Assembly: GCA_003151235.1 (NCBI GenBank)
Contig: PLWZ01000056.1
Location: forward strand, 62,001 to 126,000
Direction: 5' to 3'
Length of the DNA: 64,000 nt
Source: Acidimicrobiaceae bacterium
GTDB lineage: Bacteria > Actinomycetota > Acidimicrobiia > Acidimicrobiales > RAAP-2
Shown here piece by piece: positions 17,448 through 25,811 of the stretch. The notes beneath the pieces were generated by a model. The model was given only the letters and a program-made list of their open reading frames with translations, was not told the DNA's origin and ran no database searches. A program made the translations under genes and the position numbers. The number at the start of each line of letters is the position of its first letter. The first letter of the stretch is position 1.

Positions 17448-17816
17448 TCAGACCGAGTTGATGAGGTTCCGGGACGCCATCTCGAGATAGTCGATGAGCT
17501 CGGCTTGGTCTTCCGGTGAAGCGTCGGAAACCCTGACTGAGCCGACCATGTGGGCGAGCCAGGCGTCCCGTTCGGCGAGCCCGATGACGAACGGGACGTG
17601 GCGCATGCGGAGCCGGGGATGACCGCGCTCTTCGCTGTATGTCGGAGGCCCACCCCAGTACTGGCCGAGAAAGAGCGCCAGGTGCCTCGTTGGATCGCTG
17701 AGGTCGTCCGGATACATGTGCGCGAGGACCGGGTCCTGAGCAACGCCCTGGTAGAAGCGCTCTACCAGCTGACCAAAGAACGGCTGGCCACCCACCCGCT
17801 CGTACAGTGTGCTCAC
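17448..17816 (-). CDS. glbO: Group II truncated haemoglobin
   Basis: 122 aa, GTG start. It shows the 2-on-2 globin pattern of group II (trHbO): the opening TLYERVGGQPFF, Tyr22 at the B10 position, the YWGGP motif at 53-57, proximal His73 in RMRHVPF, and Trp86 at the G8 position in ERDAWLAHM. Such proteins bind O2 tightly and take part in nitric oxide or peroxide chemistry. The gene stands alone next to tRNA-Gly. Confidence 0.93.
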   Translation of the reverse strand: MSTLYERVGGQPFFGQLVERFYQGVAQDPVLAHMYPDDLSDPTRHLALFLGQYWGGPPTYSEERGHPRLRMRHVPFVIGLAERDAWLAHMVGSVRVSDASPEDQAELIDYLEMASRNLINSV

Positions 17817-17902
17817 CCAGATGACGGTAGACGGCGCGAGGCGCTCGTCCGTACGGTCGCCCAGTCCTGCCTAGGAGCCTCGTTACACTCGAGCCGGACC
17901 CC

Positions 17903-17976
17903 GCGGGTGTAGCTCAATGGCAGAGTCCCAGCCTTCCAAGCTGGTAATGCGGGTTCGATCCCCGTCACCCGCTCCA
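17903..17976 (+). tRNA. tRNA-Gly (anticodon TCC)
   Basis: Full cloverleaf. Acceptor GCGGGTG pairs with CACCCGC. The D arm is GTAGCTCAATGGCAGAGTC-like. The anticodon stem CCAGC/GCTGG encloses loop CTTCCAA with anticodon TCC at 17935-17937. The T arm is GCGGG-TTCGATC-CCCGT. CCA is encoded at 17974-17976. The sequence style of the DNA changes to an accessory character just downstream. Confidence 0.97.
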
Positions 17977-18490
17977 ACTATCTTCCCAGTTCAAACGGTC
18001 TTTCTTAGTTGAGTGGAACTCAGCGTCCTAGTCGGCGTGTCATAGACGTGTCATAGGGGCCCGCTCATGTTCGAGATGCCGGTAAATCGCCCCACTGAAT
18101 CAATCGCTCAATCCCGTGCGAGGCTGATTGAATCAGCCGCGCTGGGCGATCTCCCAGGATGTCAGGATGGTCTGCCAGCTGATCGGTGCTGTGGTGGATG
18201 GATGAGTGCGTAACAGCCATCGTCCTCGGGCAGCTACTCCACGAGCATGATGCAGTAGTTGAGTCGACACTCGCTACGGAGCTCGGCGTCGCAGGTGCCG
18301 CATTCTCGGTACGCTCCTGCGCCCTCGCAACTGACCCACGACGGACGTTGGGTCTATGGCCCTGATGATGCGAGCGGGTAGCGGCGTAAATCCGGGTGGT
18401 ACGTGAGCGACTTAACCGGCCGTCCCGGCCGCTTTCCCCAGCAGATCGGCATGGCTCGGACGCCATAGCGACGCCCCGCCAAGATCGCTA
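17977..18490. other. Gene-poor 514-bp stretch downstream of tRNA-Gly
   Basis: No convincing coding frame on either strand. Open frames here lack ribosome sites and protein-like composition. GTCATA recurs in close succession at about 18039-18056 (GTCATAGACGTGTCATAGG). I do not see a copy of the tRNA 3' end that would mark an attachment site, nor an integrase, within the window. The stretch probably holds the promoter of the SulP gene. Confidence 0.5.
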
Positions 18491-20260
18491 ATGGCCCGGC
18501 GAGCAGCGAAGACCGCCCGAAGCCGTCCGATCGGCGATGATGACCCGGTGACCAGGGGGAGGTGGCTTTCTGGGAGGCGGAGACGGATCCGCGGGCGGGT
18601 GCCCGCAGCGCTCTTCACGTCTTTGCACGGCTACAAGCGATCATTTGCTGGAGCAGACACGCTCGCAGCCGTGACGCTGCTCGTCATCGCGGTCCCCGAG
18701 CAACTAGCGACCTCCAGACTCGCCGGCATGCCCCCAATCACCGCCTTCTACGCGTTTATAGCCGGCACGCTGCTCATCGCGGCACTCGGGTCAAACCCGC
18801 AGATGTCGGTTGGGGCAGACTCCACGATCGCCCCACTCTTCGCGGTTGGGATCGCACACCTCGCTCCGACCGGGTCGTCCCACTATGTCGACTTGGTTGG
18901 GATCCTTGCCGTCATGGTCGGAGTGTTCGTGGCCCTCGTGGGTCTCCTAAGGCTTGGATGGATTGCCGAATTCCTGTCGGCTCCGATTATCACCGGGTTC
19001 CTCGCCGGTGTGGCGGTTATCATCGTCGTGCATCAGCTCCCCGACCTCTTGGGCCTGTCCTCAACGAGCGGCTCGACGTTTCACCGGATTGCCGCGGTGG
19101 CGGGACACCTCGACCACACGAACGGCTGGGCTGTCGGCATCGGTGTGGTCACCTTCGTTGTCGTCGTTGTCGCCGAGCGCGTGGATCGCAGAATCCCCGG
19201 AGCGCTCGCTGCGCTGGTTGGATCCACCATGGTCGTGGCAATTCTTGGCCTGCATTCTCACGGGGTCACGGTGCTCGGGAGCTTTGCCCACGGCGCGCCG
19301 CGCTTCGGGTTGGTAGGCCTGTCGTGGTCGGCGTTACGAAGCGTCGTGCCAATCGCCGGAGTGGTGGCACTCGTCGTTCTCAGTCAATCGGCGGCCACGA
19401 GTCGTGCCTTCGCCGACCAAAGAGGCTATGAGGTCGACGTCGGACGAGATTTCGTCGGGGTAGGAGCGGGGAACATCGTGGCCGGCCTGTGTGGCTCCTT
19501 TCCGGTGAACGCGAGTCCTCCGCGGACCGCCGCGGTCGCCTCGGCAGGAGGTCATACCCAAGCTGCCGGGCTGGGCGCGGCGGCCGCTCTCGCGCTGCTG
19601 ATCCCGGCCGCGAGTTTGCTGAAGGACGTCCCCTTGGCGACCCTGGCTGGAGTGTTGATCTACATTGCGACGCGGATTTTCCATGTCCGCGAACTTGTGG
19701 CCATTGCTCGCTTCGACCGGTTCGAGCTCGGGCTAACGGTGATCACCTTGCTCACGGTGGCACTCGTTGGGGTCGAGCAGGGGATCGCCGTGGCGGTCGG
19801 GCTGGCCGTCCTCGATCGCACTCGACTGAGCGCTCGTCCTCAACTGCACGTTCTAGGTCGAATCTCGGACACGACGAGTTGGGCACCGCTTAGTACCACC
19901 GGAGATGCGGTCCAACTGCCCGGCGTGTTGGTCGTGCTGTTTGCGACACCATTGTGGTACGCGAACGCAGTTCATTTCCGCACCGAGTTGGATAGCGCGC
20001 TGACCCGCGGTGAAGGGATACTTCGGCTTCTCGTCCTCGATGCGATGGGCATGAGCGACATCGACTACACGGGGTCTCGGGCACTGCGCGAAGTGCTCGA
20101 CGAACTCGATCGAGCCCATGTCGAAGTCGCCGTGGCCCGGGCAGGAGCGCACCTGCGCCGGGGCCTCGCCCGAAGCGGCCTGCTCGAACGCATCGGCGTC
20201 GAGCACTTCTTTTCTTCGGTGGGCGAGGCCGTCGCATCGCTCGGTGCGAAGAGTGATTGA
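18491..20260 (+). CDS. SulP-family anion transporter with STAS domain
   Basis: 589 aa from the ATG; a GTG at 18548 is an alternative start that would drop a basic leader. Residues about 40-440 are the transporter: LAAVTLLVIAVPEQLATSRLAG matches the SulP signature region, followed by around 11 further hydrophobic segments, including PRTAAVASAGGHTQAAGL. Residues about 470-585 are a cytoplasmic STAS domain (LLVLDAMGMSDIDYTGSRAL). It should transport sulfate, bicarbonate or a related anion. No carbonic anhydrase or sulfur gene is adjacent to narrow the substrate. Confidence 0.93.
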   Translation: MARRAAKTARSRPIGDDDPVTRGRWLSGRRRRIRGRVPAALFTSLHGYKRSFAGADTLAAVTLLVIAVPEQLATSRLAGMPPITAFYAFIAGTLLIAALGSNPQMSVGADSTIAPLFAVGIAHLAPTGSSHYVDLVGILAVMVGVFVALVGLLRLGWIAEFLSAPIITGFLAGVAVIIVVHQLPDLLGLSSTSGSTFHRIAAVAGHLDHTNGWAVGIGVVTFVVVVVAERVDRRIPGALAALVGSTMVVAILGLHSHGVTVLGSFAHGAPRFGLVGLSWSALRSVVPIAGVVALVVLSQSAATSRAFADQRGYEVDVGRDFVGVGAGNIVAGLCGSFPVNASPPRTAAVASAGGHTQAAGLGAAAALALLIPAASLLKDVPLATLAGVLIYIATRIFHVRELVAIARFDRFELGLTVITLLTVALVGVEQGIAVAVGLAVLDRTRLSARPQLHVLGRISDTTSWAPLSTTGDAVQLPGVLVVLFATPLWYANAVHFRTELDSALTRGEGILRLLVLDAMGMSDIDYTGSRALREVLDELDRAHVEVAVARAGAHLRRGLARSGLLERIGVEHFFSSVGEAVASLGAKSD

Positions 20261-20582
20261 GATAAGCCTTGAAGGCGTCCGTCTGAGGGCTGTCTTCCCC
20301 TTGTCGAAATGGGCAAGGATGGCCCCTGGGTAGCACCGAGGGACAGGCCCCGGGGCCGTTCCGTGATGTGCGATGGACAGAGGACCACTAAGGGGCGCTT
20401 GTCGGCGTTACCGGATTGCTCACCTTGGCCGCGGTGGTCTTGAAGGTGGCCGGCAGCTGATGAACTAACAGCTGCAATCGGTGTGGTTCCCAGGGAGAGG
20501 CGTTAGTCACACCTTCAATCCCAGCCCCCTGGGCCGGGGACCGCTCCTGGCGCCAACACTCTCCGTTTTGGGCGCATGACGG
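20261..20582. other. Intergenic region, no gene seen
   Basis: 322 bp between the SulP stop and the convergent small helical protein gene. A short GC-rich inverted repeat occurs around 20353-20364 (GGCCCCGGGGCC) and another CCCCCTGGGCCGGGG element near 20526-20541. Either could help terminate the converging transcripts. No coding frame or RNA gene is recognised. Confidence 0.4.
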
Positions 20583-20876
20583 TTACAGGTCGAGCTTGCC
20601 CTTCGCGACACAGATCGCCAGATGAGCCTCTAGAACTGAGTCCCGGGTAGCCCGCGACACGCCCGGGTCCGCCTCCGCTGCCGCTTTGGCGCTGTCACCG
20701 GCCTGCTCGAGCTCGACTACGGCCGTGCGTTCGTCGGATGACGCAGTCGCCTTGTCCGCCTTCTTGGCGAACTCGTTGACCACCGCCACGAGCACCGGTG
20801 ATGCTCCCTCGTCACTCTGTACCGCGTCGCGTGCTCGGTCGATCTTGACTCGGGCTGCCTCTAACCGTTCTGCCAT
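20583..20876 (-). CDS. Small helical hypothetical protein
   Basis: 97 aa from ATG (MAERLEAARVKIDRARDAV); a GTG three codons upstream is an alternative. The composition is Ala/Asp/Lys/Glu-rich with heptad-like spacing, and two or three amphipathic helices are likely. No cysteine except one near the end, no membrane segment and no signal peptide. I do not recognise the family. The start region is divergent from the DUF2237 gene, 128 bp away. Confidence 0.6.
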   Translation of the reverse strand: MAERLEAARVKIDRARDAVQSDEGASPVLVAVVNEFAKKADKATASSDERTAVVELEQAGDSAKAAAEADPGVSRATRDSVLEAHLAICVAKGKLDL

Positions 20877-21004
20877 TGTCGTCACGCGAGAAGGCTACGC
20901 CGGGCGTCTCCCAGATGTCAGCCGCTAAGAAAACGTCGCACCGAATGCCAACTCGCCGGAAGGCGACGGCGTTGGTGGACCCAGCTCTGAGCGATACTGC
21001 CGGA

Positions 21005-21397
21005 ATGGCTGATCGCAATGTGTTGGGTGGCGAACTGGAGTTGTGCGGCCTCGACCCTGTCACCGGGTTCTATCGAGACGGATGCTGTCGGACCGGGCCC
21101 GAGGACCAAGGCAGCCACACGATCTGTGCAGTGGTGACCTCTGAGTTCCTCGAGCACCAGCGCCGTATCGGCAACGATCTCAGCACTCCGGTGCCTCAGT
21201 ACCGGTTCCCTGGCCTTGTGCCCGGGGACCGCTGGTGCGTCACGGCGGCGAACTGGCTGAAGGCGCACTACGACGGCGCGGCGGCGTTCGTGGTGCTTGC
21301 TTCCACTCATGAGCGGGCGCTCGAAATCGTGCCCCTCGCTGTGCTTCAAGAGCACGCTGTCGACATCCCTCCGACTCCCACCGTCCTCGAGGGCTGA
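21005..21397 (+). CDS. DUF2237 family protein
   Basis: 130 aa. The start is the ATG giving MADRNVLGGELELCGLDPVT; the frame is open upstream for 43 codons but that part overlaps the divergent gene and has no family similarity. The conserved family signatures are clear: DPVTGFYRDGCCRTGPEDQG, HTICAVVTSEFLE, GNDLSTP, FPGLVPGDRWCVTAANW and ATHERALEIVPL-like STHERALEIVPL. The function of the family is unknown; conserved cysteines and the histidine suggest metal binding or redox activity. Confidence 0.93.
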   Translation: MADRNVLGGELELCGLDPVTGFYRDGCCRTGPEDQGSHTICAVVTSEFLEHQRRIGNDLSTPVPQYRFPGLVPGDRWCVTAANWLKAHYDGAAAFVVLASTHERALEIVPLAVLQEHAVDIPPTPTVLEG

Positions 21398-21815
21398 GTA
21401 TCACCGGAGCTCGATGGCAGCTGCCAGCTGTCGTGGACCTCAAGGGCTCGCGGCCCGACCGGACGGTTCAATTGCACTGCGGAATGATGCGGAAGCCCGC
21501 GACAAGTGCCGCGGAAGCCCTCGGTTGAGGGCCGGTGAGACGCCCCCGGGTCCGAGAACAAGAAAGCGCCCCGAAGGGCGCTTTCTGCGGGGCCCCCTGG
21601 GCCTCTCTGCCGTGCCAACCAAGCCGACCCGGCGTATTGCGAGTGTGCCCCCGGCAGGGAGCGGTGTCAAGGGCGGTTGCTGGGCCAAATGTCAGGCGCG
21701 ACCGTCGGTGAACCGGAAGACCAACGGTGGGGCCGGCGGCAATGGGGCCGCCCGTCAGGACCCTGTTGTATGGCCAGCACGACGACCGGTCTCGGCTGCC
21801 GGGTGGGTGACGCGT
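21398..21815. other. Intergenic region holding a strong hairpin
   Basis: 418 bp between two convergent genes. The only clear element is the hairpin at 21561-21586. I looked for a tRNA or other structured RNA upstream of it and could not build a cloverleaf. No coding frame has a plausible start or composition. Confidence 0.5.
21561..21586. terminator. Perfect 11-bp hairpin with CGAA tetraloop
   Basis: AGAAAGCGCCC (21561-21571) pairs without mismatch with GGGCGCTTTCT (21576-21586) around a CGAA loop. It lies between the convergent DUF2237 and PRC-barrel genes and can serve both strands. The A-rich left foot (AACAAG before it) gives a weak U-tract only for the minus strand. It is 163 bp from the DUF2237 stop and 230 bp from the other. 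Confidence 0.75.
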
Positions 21816-22475
21816 CTAACTGCTCAAAGGCTGATCGAGGTTCACAGGCGGCAAGTCCTGAACTTCCTGTTTGGTGATTTTGAGCCGGATCCCGTCGCCG
21901 ACCCCTGTCACGGCACCAATCGGGATCGCCACTTCCTTGCGTCCCCACAGATGCCCCTCTTGGAGGAGGACATGGGTGACGTGGTGATTGCGAGCGTCGA
22001 GGACGAGCCCTTGGACTCGTCCGATGTCGCCATCGATGGCATGCACCTGCTCACCTCGGCGCACGGATACCTCTCCCAGGGGGAGGGTTTCGTAGGTGAT
22101 GGCCTGCGGGACCCCCGCCATGCCGCCGCCCATGCCCATGCCCATTCCTAGGCCGTAGTAGGGCCAGGACAACATCTGGCCCGGGCCGTAGCCCCTATAG
22201 CCACTGCTCCCCGGCAAAAACTGGGTCTCTTCGGCAGTGTCGAGCTGCTCGAACGCCGCCGTGGTGCAGCGGAGCCGGACCTCCTCCGGCGTGGCGTCGA
22301 CCAGATCGAGAGGAACGAGTCGGCCGAGTCCTTGGCGGTGCTTCGGTTCGACCACGAGATGGGTGATCGTCTCTGCGACGGGATCAACGACCACCCGACT
22401 TACCTCACCACAAACCCCGTCGGTGCACCTGGCGTCAACCCCGATTACGAATTGCGTTGTCTGTGCCTTGGCCAC
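21816..22475 (-). CDS. Duplicated PRC-barrel domain protein
   Basis: 219 aa. The GTG at 22475 lies 9 bases after AAGGAG, while the ATG at 22484 touches that site, so GTG is the better start. The N-terminal PRC-barrel-like segment (FVIGVDARCTDGVCGEVSRVVV to VPLDLVDA) is followed by a Gly/Met-rich, membrane-free linker (GLGMGMGMGGGMAG) and a second PRC-like segment (HAIDGDIGRVQGLVLDARN to VAIPIGAVTGV). PRC barrels occur in stress and membrane-associated adaptor proteins. It is the last gene of a same-strand block with CsbD, another PRC protein and a small membrane protein. Confidence 0.8.
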   Translation of the reverse strand: MAKAQTTQFVIGVDARCTDGVCGEVSRVVVDPVAETITHLVVEPKHRQGLGRLVPLDLVDATPEEVRLRCTTAAFEQLDTAEETQFLPGSSGYRGYGPGQMLSWPYYGLGMGMGMGGGMAGVPQAITYETLPLGEVSVRRGEQVHAIDGDIGRVQGLVLDARNHHVTHVLLQEGHLWGRKEVAIPIGAVTGVGDGIRLKITKQEVQDLPPVNLDQPLSS

Positions 22476-22528
22476 GTTCCTCATCTCCTTGGGTCCTACC
22501 CCGTCAGTACAACCTGGGAAGCAGCGAA

Positions 22529-22720
22529 CTACCTCCGGTGCAGCGCGTCCTTGACCTTGTCGACCGCTTCTTCGCCCTTGTCCTTGGCGTGGTCGAGCTT
22601 GGCTTTGGCCTCACCGGCCCGACGATCGGCCTTGCCCTCGGACTTGAGGTCCTTGTCGCCCGTGAGGGTTCCCGCGGCCTCTTTTGCTTGACCCTTCACC
22701 TGATCAGTCTTTGCGCCCAT
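22529..22720 (-). CDS. csbD: CsbD-family stress protein
   Basis: 63 aa, ATG start. The sequence MGAKTDQVKGQAKEAAGTLT, then KDLKSEGKADRRAGEAKAKL, is the standard CsbD pattern: a highly charged Lys/Ala/Glu helical protein with the GxLTGDK turn. In other bacteria members are induced by general stress through alternative sigma factors. It sits 53 bp from each flanking PRC-barrel gene on the same strand, so a stress operon is likely. I did not find a clear SigB-like GTTT/GGGTAT promoter upstream. Confidence 0.92.
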   Translation of the reverse strand: MGAKTDQVKGQAKEAAGTLTGDKDLKSEGKADRRAGEAKAKLDHAKDKGEEAVDKVKDALHRR

Positions 22721-22774
22721 TGCGGGCCGCCTTTCTTCGTTGTGGCATCTGCTTTGTCGGATTCTGGAATCTGG

Positions 22775-23149
22775 TTAGCGGCGGGCTAGGCGGCGTCCGC
22801 TCGCCGTGTCGATCGGCGTGTAGTTCAGCTCGAAGTGGTGATACAGGGTTGACTCGTCCGCCTGAGACAGCTCTTCACCATGCAGTGCGATGTCGGGGGC
22901 AGACCGGACTTGTTCCTTGGTCACGGCGACCTGCAGACCATCTGTACCAATCTGTATTCCGCCGAGCGGCACGAAGGTCAAGTGACGCGCGATAAAGCCC
23001 TCTTTGACCGTGCCGAACTGCGGCTCGTCGGTTTCGACGTCAACGTAGACGTCCTGTAGCTTTCCGATCTTTTCGCCGTTGCGATCGACAAGAACTTTGC
23101 CCAGCCAGTCGGAGACACTCCATTTGGCCTGCTCTTGATGTTCGGTCAT
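22775..23149 (-). CDS. PRC-barrel domain protein
   Basis: 124 aa, ATG start. Residues about 10-80 form one PRC barrel (SDWLGKVLVDRNGEKIGKLQ, then VKEGFIARHLTFVPL). The C-terminal tail is acidic and then basic, ending in LARR, and may be flexible. Similar proteins in actinobacteria are often stress-induced and lie beside CsbD, as here. No enzymatic residues are evident. Confidence 0.88.
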   Translation of the reverse strand: MTEHQEQAKWSVSDWLGKVLVDRNGEKIGKLQDVYVDVETDEPQFGTVKEGFIARHLTFVPLGGIQIGTDGLQVAVTKEQVRSAPDIALHGEELSQADESTLYHHFELNYTPIDTASGRRLARR

Positions 23150-23317
23150 CGGGACTCCGTGTCTTCATGCTCAGTGCGCCGAGCTGATGATCGGCTACGG
23201 CTGAACTCCGTAGGAATATGAACAGTCACCGGCATGCTCAGGGACCTCAAGGAAACTGTGGGAAACGGGACCCACTCTGATCCATGGGTGTGAGACCGGA
23301 CGCGACCTAGCTCCGGG

Positions 23318-23473
23318 TTAGAAAATGTGCCGTCGGCCACCGATGGCGTGTCCCAATGCCCCGAAGATCATGAAGACCAGACCGATCAGGAGCACGATGA
23401 CACCAATCGACCAAATGATTGGTACGGCGGCGATAAACCCAATGACGAGAAGGACGATGCCGAGGATGATCAT
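23318..23473 (-). CDS. Tiny membrane protein, DUF6131-like
   Basis: 51 aa, two hydrophobic segments (MIILGIVLLVIGFIAAVPII and IGVIVLLIGLVFMIFGALG) followed by the basic tail HAIGGRRHIF. The pattern and the GGRRH ending match the short membrane proteins of the DUF6131 type found in actinobacteria. AGGAGG lies 13 bases upstream of the ATG, rather far. The function is unknown; its place in the PRC/CsbD block suggests an envelope-stress link. Confidence 0.8.
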   Translation of the reverse strand: MIILGIVLLVIGFIAAVPIIWSIGVIVLLIGLVFMIFGALGHAIGGRRHIF

Positions 23474-23914
23474 GGCGAAGTCGCAACCTCCTAAGTGAAC
23501 AGTCGGCGCAAGCCAACCCTGTAAGCCCACACTGTCGAAGGTGAACGCCACATTACACCCCCTACTCGGGCGAGAAGCCATCGCTACGTTTGATCCCCGC
23601 GTCGCGCCCTGACGGATCCTCATCGCACCCAGCCTCCGCAGCAGCTCGAGGGAAGAGGTGTAGGGTCGATTCCACTTCGACAGTGAGGGTTTGGGAAGGG
23701 TCGGCCTGTGCCGACCGTTGCGCCTCGGAGGCATCGACTTCGTGTCGAGTTCTCGCTGTCGAATCAACGAACAGTCGCTCCGTTTCCGGGCTGGGCATGC
23801 ACTCGGACGCCGATCGGCCACTCCGTGATCGCCCACAGGGCGCAGCAGCGCCGAACCCCTCTCGGACCCGCGGTCGTGCCCGAGGTGACGACCGATTTCG
23901 CCGGAGATATCACC
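23474..23914. other. Intergenic region, no intact gene
   Basis: 441 bp between divergent genes. Open frames cross it on both strands but lack ribosome sites, and their composition is Ser/Arg/Pro-rich like antisense or non-coding DNA. It should hold the promoter of the stress block on the minus strand. Confidence 0.4.
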
Positions 23915-24225
23915 ATGACTCCGGGGCCGAGCGATGTGATCGACCGATCTCCCCAGGACGCTCTGCTCTCTCATGGCGAATTGTGGTTGCGCTACTTCGA
24001 GCTCGGGGGCGCGCGATCCGCTCTCGAACTGGATGCTTTCCTTTACGGCGCCCTCGAGCCCAACCCCCGTGACCATGGCGTAATTGCCCATGCCTAAAAC
24101 GAGCGCTTCGTGGGAGCCATCCCGTCCCCTACACCGAGGATGGCGCCGGTGAGCAGGCAAAAGACCGTCGTGCCCGGCGTCTCCAACCTGAACGGCCCCA
24201 ATATGCCGCCACTGATGACCAATGA
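23915..24225 (+). pseudogene. Broken small actinobacterial protein gene (stop plus frameshift)
   Basis: ATG with GGAG upstream opens MTPGPSDVIDRSPQDALLSH and continues through ELWLRYFELGG and LELDAFLYGA to VIAHA, then TAA at 24095-24097. Translating past the stop gives NERFV. A shift of frame at 24113-24114 then gives SHPVPYTEDG and runs to TGA at 24223. From memory, short actinobacterial proteins of this type read ...HALNERF...HPVPYTED without a break, so the TAA would replace a Leu codon (one base change from TTA) and 1-2 bases were lost or gained after it. The first 60 residues may still be made. The function of the family is unknown to me. Confidence 0.6.
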
Positions 24226-24629
24226 ACGGAGTGCCATGGATCTTGTGCTGTTGGTTGGTATAGGCATGCCGGCGGCGCTCGCCGCCGGAGTGTCGGCACG
24301 CAGAGCAGTGCTCGGTAATCAGATGGCCCGCTCGTTCGAGACCCTGAAGCTATCGATGCGACAGAGCCCCTCTCGCGATGACTGGGTGATGCGGCGAGCT
24401 CCAGTTCGAGGGACGGTCTCGATCGGGGTTGTTCGCCACGGTCTAGGTCCGAGGGCGAACAACCAGGAACCACCGGCCGAAGTCACCCGGGCCGGCGTGC
24501 GCCATGTCCCTCTCCACGCACGGCGGGCGTCTTGATGCCGGTTCCGGTCGGCGCCGGGCGTACCAGGCATAGCGGTGCGATGCATCGCCACGGATCGATG
24601 GCTAAGACAACGAGACGGAGGTATCAGAG
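24226..24629. other. Intergenic region, no supported gene
   Basis: 404 bp. A plus-strand frame starting at 24236 (MDLVLLVGIGMPAALAAGVS) could encode a short membrane-anchored peptide of about 100 aa, but it has no ribosome site and its second half is Arg/Pro-rich without pattern. I consider it unproven. Confidence 0.3.
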
Positions 24630-24893
24630 ATGGGCCTAACAGGGATGGTCTTCAGCATCTTCGCGATGGCGGCCGGTGCGGCCATGTATTGGGCTGTGAC
24701 CGCCCAAGGTCACGGTTTTCGGTTTTCAACCGTCGGGGTAATCCTGATGATCGTGGGAGCAGTCGGCCTGGTGACGTCGACGATCGTCTTTGCCATTTCC
24801 CGTCGTTCGACAGGCGGCCGACATCACACCTACGACCGTCAAGTCACAGATGCGCAGGGCCGTTCGGCGGCGGTGCACGAAGAGGTGCACTAA
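24630..24893 (+). CDS. Small membrane protein, DUF6458-like
   Basis: 87 aa, ATG behind GGAGG (spacer about 9). Two hydrophobic segments (TGMVFSIFAMAAGAAMYWAV and TVGVILMIVGAVGLVTSTIV) are separated by the short loop TAQGHGFRF. A hydrophilic His/Arg/Glu tail follows, ending in AVHEEVH. The loop and second segment match the DUF6458 type of short actinobacterial membrane proteins. Function unknown. It lies next to the stress block, which suggests a related role. Confidence 0.82.
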   Translation: MGLTGMVFSIFAMAAGAAMYWAVTAQGHGFRFSTVGVILMIVGAVGLVTSTIVFAISRRSTGGRHHTYDRQVTDAQGRSAAVHEEVH

Positions 24894-25031
24894 CCGGCGT
24901 CGATCACAATGCTGACGCCCCCTTTGGAAGATGTGTGGGGAGCGGTATCAAGCAACGAGATCGCATTGGCCGATCCCAAGAATGCAGCTTCGATGGCAGG
25001 GCGTACTGATCCCGGAAATGAAGGCGCCTGG

Positions 25032-25691
25032 TCAGGCCCGAAAGTCGGCGGGCCGCTCCGGGCCCGCTTCCGCCAATGCCTTCCTGACACCGTCGGCATC
25101 AAGGTCGGCCCCGTAGACGGGGGTGCCGGGTTGCTGGCGCCACGAGTCGTCCAGGCCCCCGGCGTCCACGCCGTCGAAACCCAGTTGATCGAACAGGTCG
25201 ATGACGACGGCCTTGGCTGCTGAGTCGTCGCCAGCTACCGGCAGAGCGATCCGGCCTGGGGTGTCGGCCGGCTTGCCATGCGTCAGCAGGTGCGAGGCGT
25301 AGATGCCGTTGAAGGCCTTGACCACAGCTTGGCCAAGCTGCTCCTGCACCCACCGGCTCTCCGTTGTGCCGTTCTCGATGTTCTCGATCTTTCCGTCGCG
25401 CTGCTGCGGGTAGTAGTTGCCCGTGTCGATAACGACCGCCCCCGGTGCCAGGCCTTCGAGGATCCCGGCAGGCAGGTTCGGGATGTTCTTCTCCGGGATG
25501 GTGACGACTACGACCTCGGCGCCGTTCGCGACCTCGGTGGCGGATACCGCCGTGGCGCCGCTCTCCTGCGCCAGGTCGGCCAGGGTCTCAGGACCCCGGG
25601 AGTTTGCAACTGAGACGTCATGGCCCAGTGCAGCGAACCGGCGGGTCAGGTTTCCGCCGATGTTGCCGGCGCCAATGATTCCGATCTTCAT
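25032..25691 (-). CDS. NADP oxidoreductase, coenzyme F420-dependent type (Rossmann)
   Basis: 219 aa, ATG start with a GGAG site upstream. The N-terminal Rossmann motif IGIIGAGNIGGNL (GxGxxG at 7-12) is followed by ANSRGPETL, typical of NADP-binding, F420-dependent NADP reductase-like proteins (PF03807). The segments VVVVTIPEKN, VVIDTGNYYP and VVKAFNGIYA also follow that family. It may transfer hydride between NADPH and F420 or act as a dehydrogenase of another substrate. An LLM/F420-type enzyme is encoded at 43.9-44.7 kb. It is divergent from the CoA-binding protein gene. Confidence 0.85.
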   Translation of the reverse strand: MKIGIIGAGNIGGNLTRRFAALGHDVSVANSRGPETLADLAQESGATAVSATEVANGAEVVVVTIPEKNIPNLPAGILEGLAPGAVVIDTGNYYPQQRDGKIENIENGTTESRWVQEQLGQAVVKAFNGIYASHLLTHGKPADTPGRIALPVAGDDSAAKAVVIDLFDQLGFDGVDAGGLDDSWRQQPGTPVYGADLDADGVRKALAEAGPERPADFRA

Positions 25692-25811
25692 AGGTGCACT
25701 CCTCCAAGGTGTTGGTCCCTGGCGTCGCCAGGGTCAAGCCCACCCATTGGGTGCAACGCCAGGACGCGCCCGGATAGTCCTACCGGCTGGTCGGCAGTAC
25801 CGTTGGGACGG

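Noticed and set aside
18065-18466. 133-codon minus-strand frame after tRNA-Gly, considered as an integrase remnant
   Set aside because: One alternative frame gives IYRHLEHERAP, faintly like an integrase end, but it is only 15 codons long with a stop on each side and no catalytic motif.
21398-21560. Possible tRNA or structured RNA upstream of the 21561 hairpin
   Set aside because: Short T-arm-like GGTTCAATTGC is present but no acceptor, D or anticodon stem can be paired.
24236-24535. Short plus-strand frame beginning MDLVLLVGIGMPAALAAG
   Set aside because: The hydrophobic opening is suggestive, but there is no ribosome site and the rest is patternless Arg/Pro/Ser.
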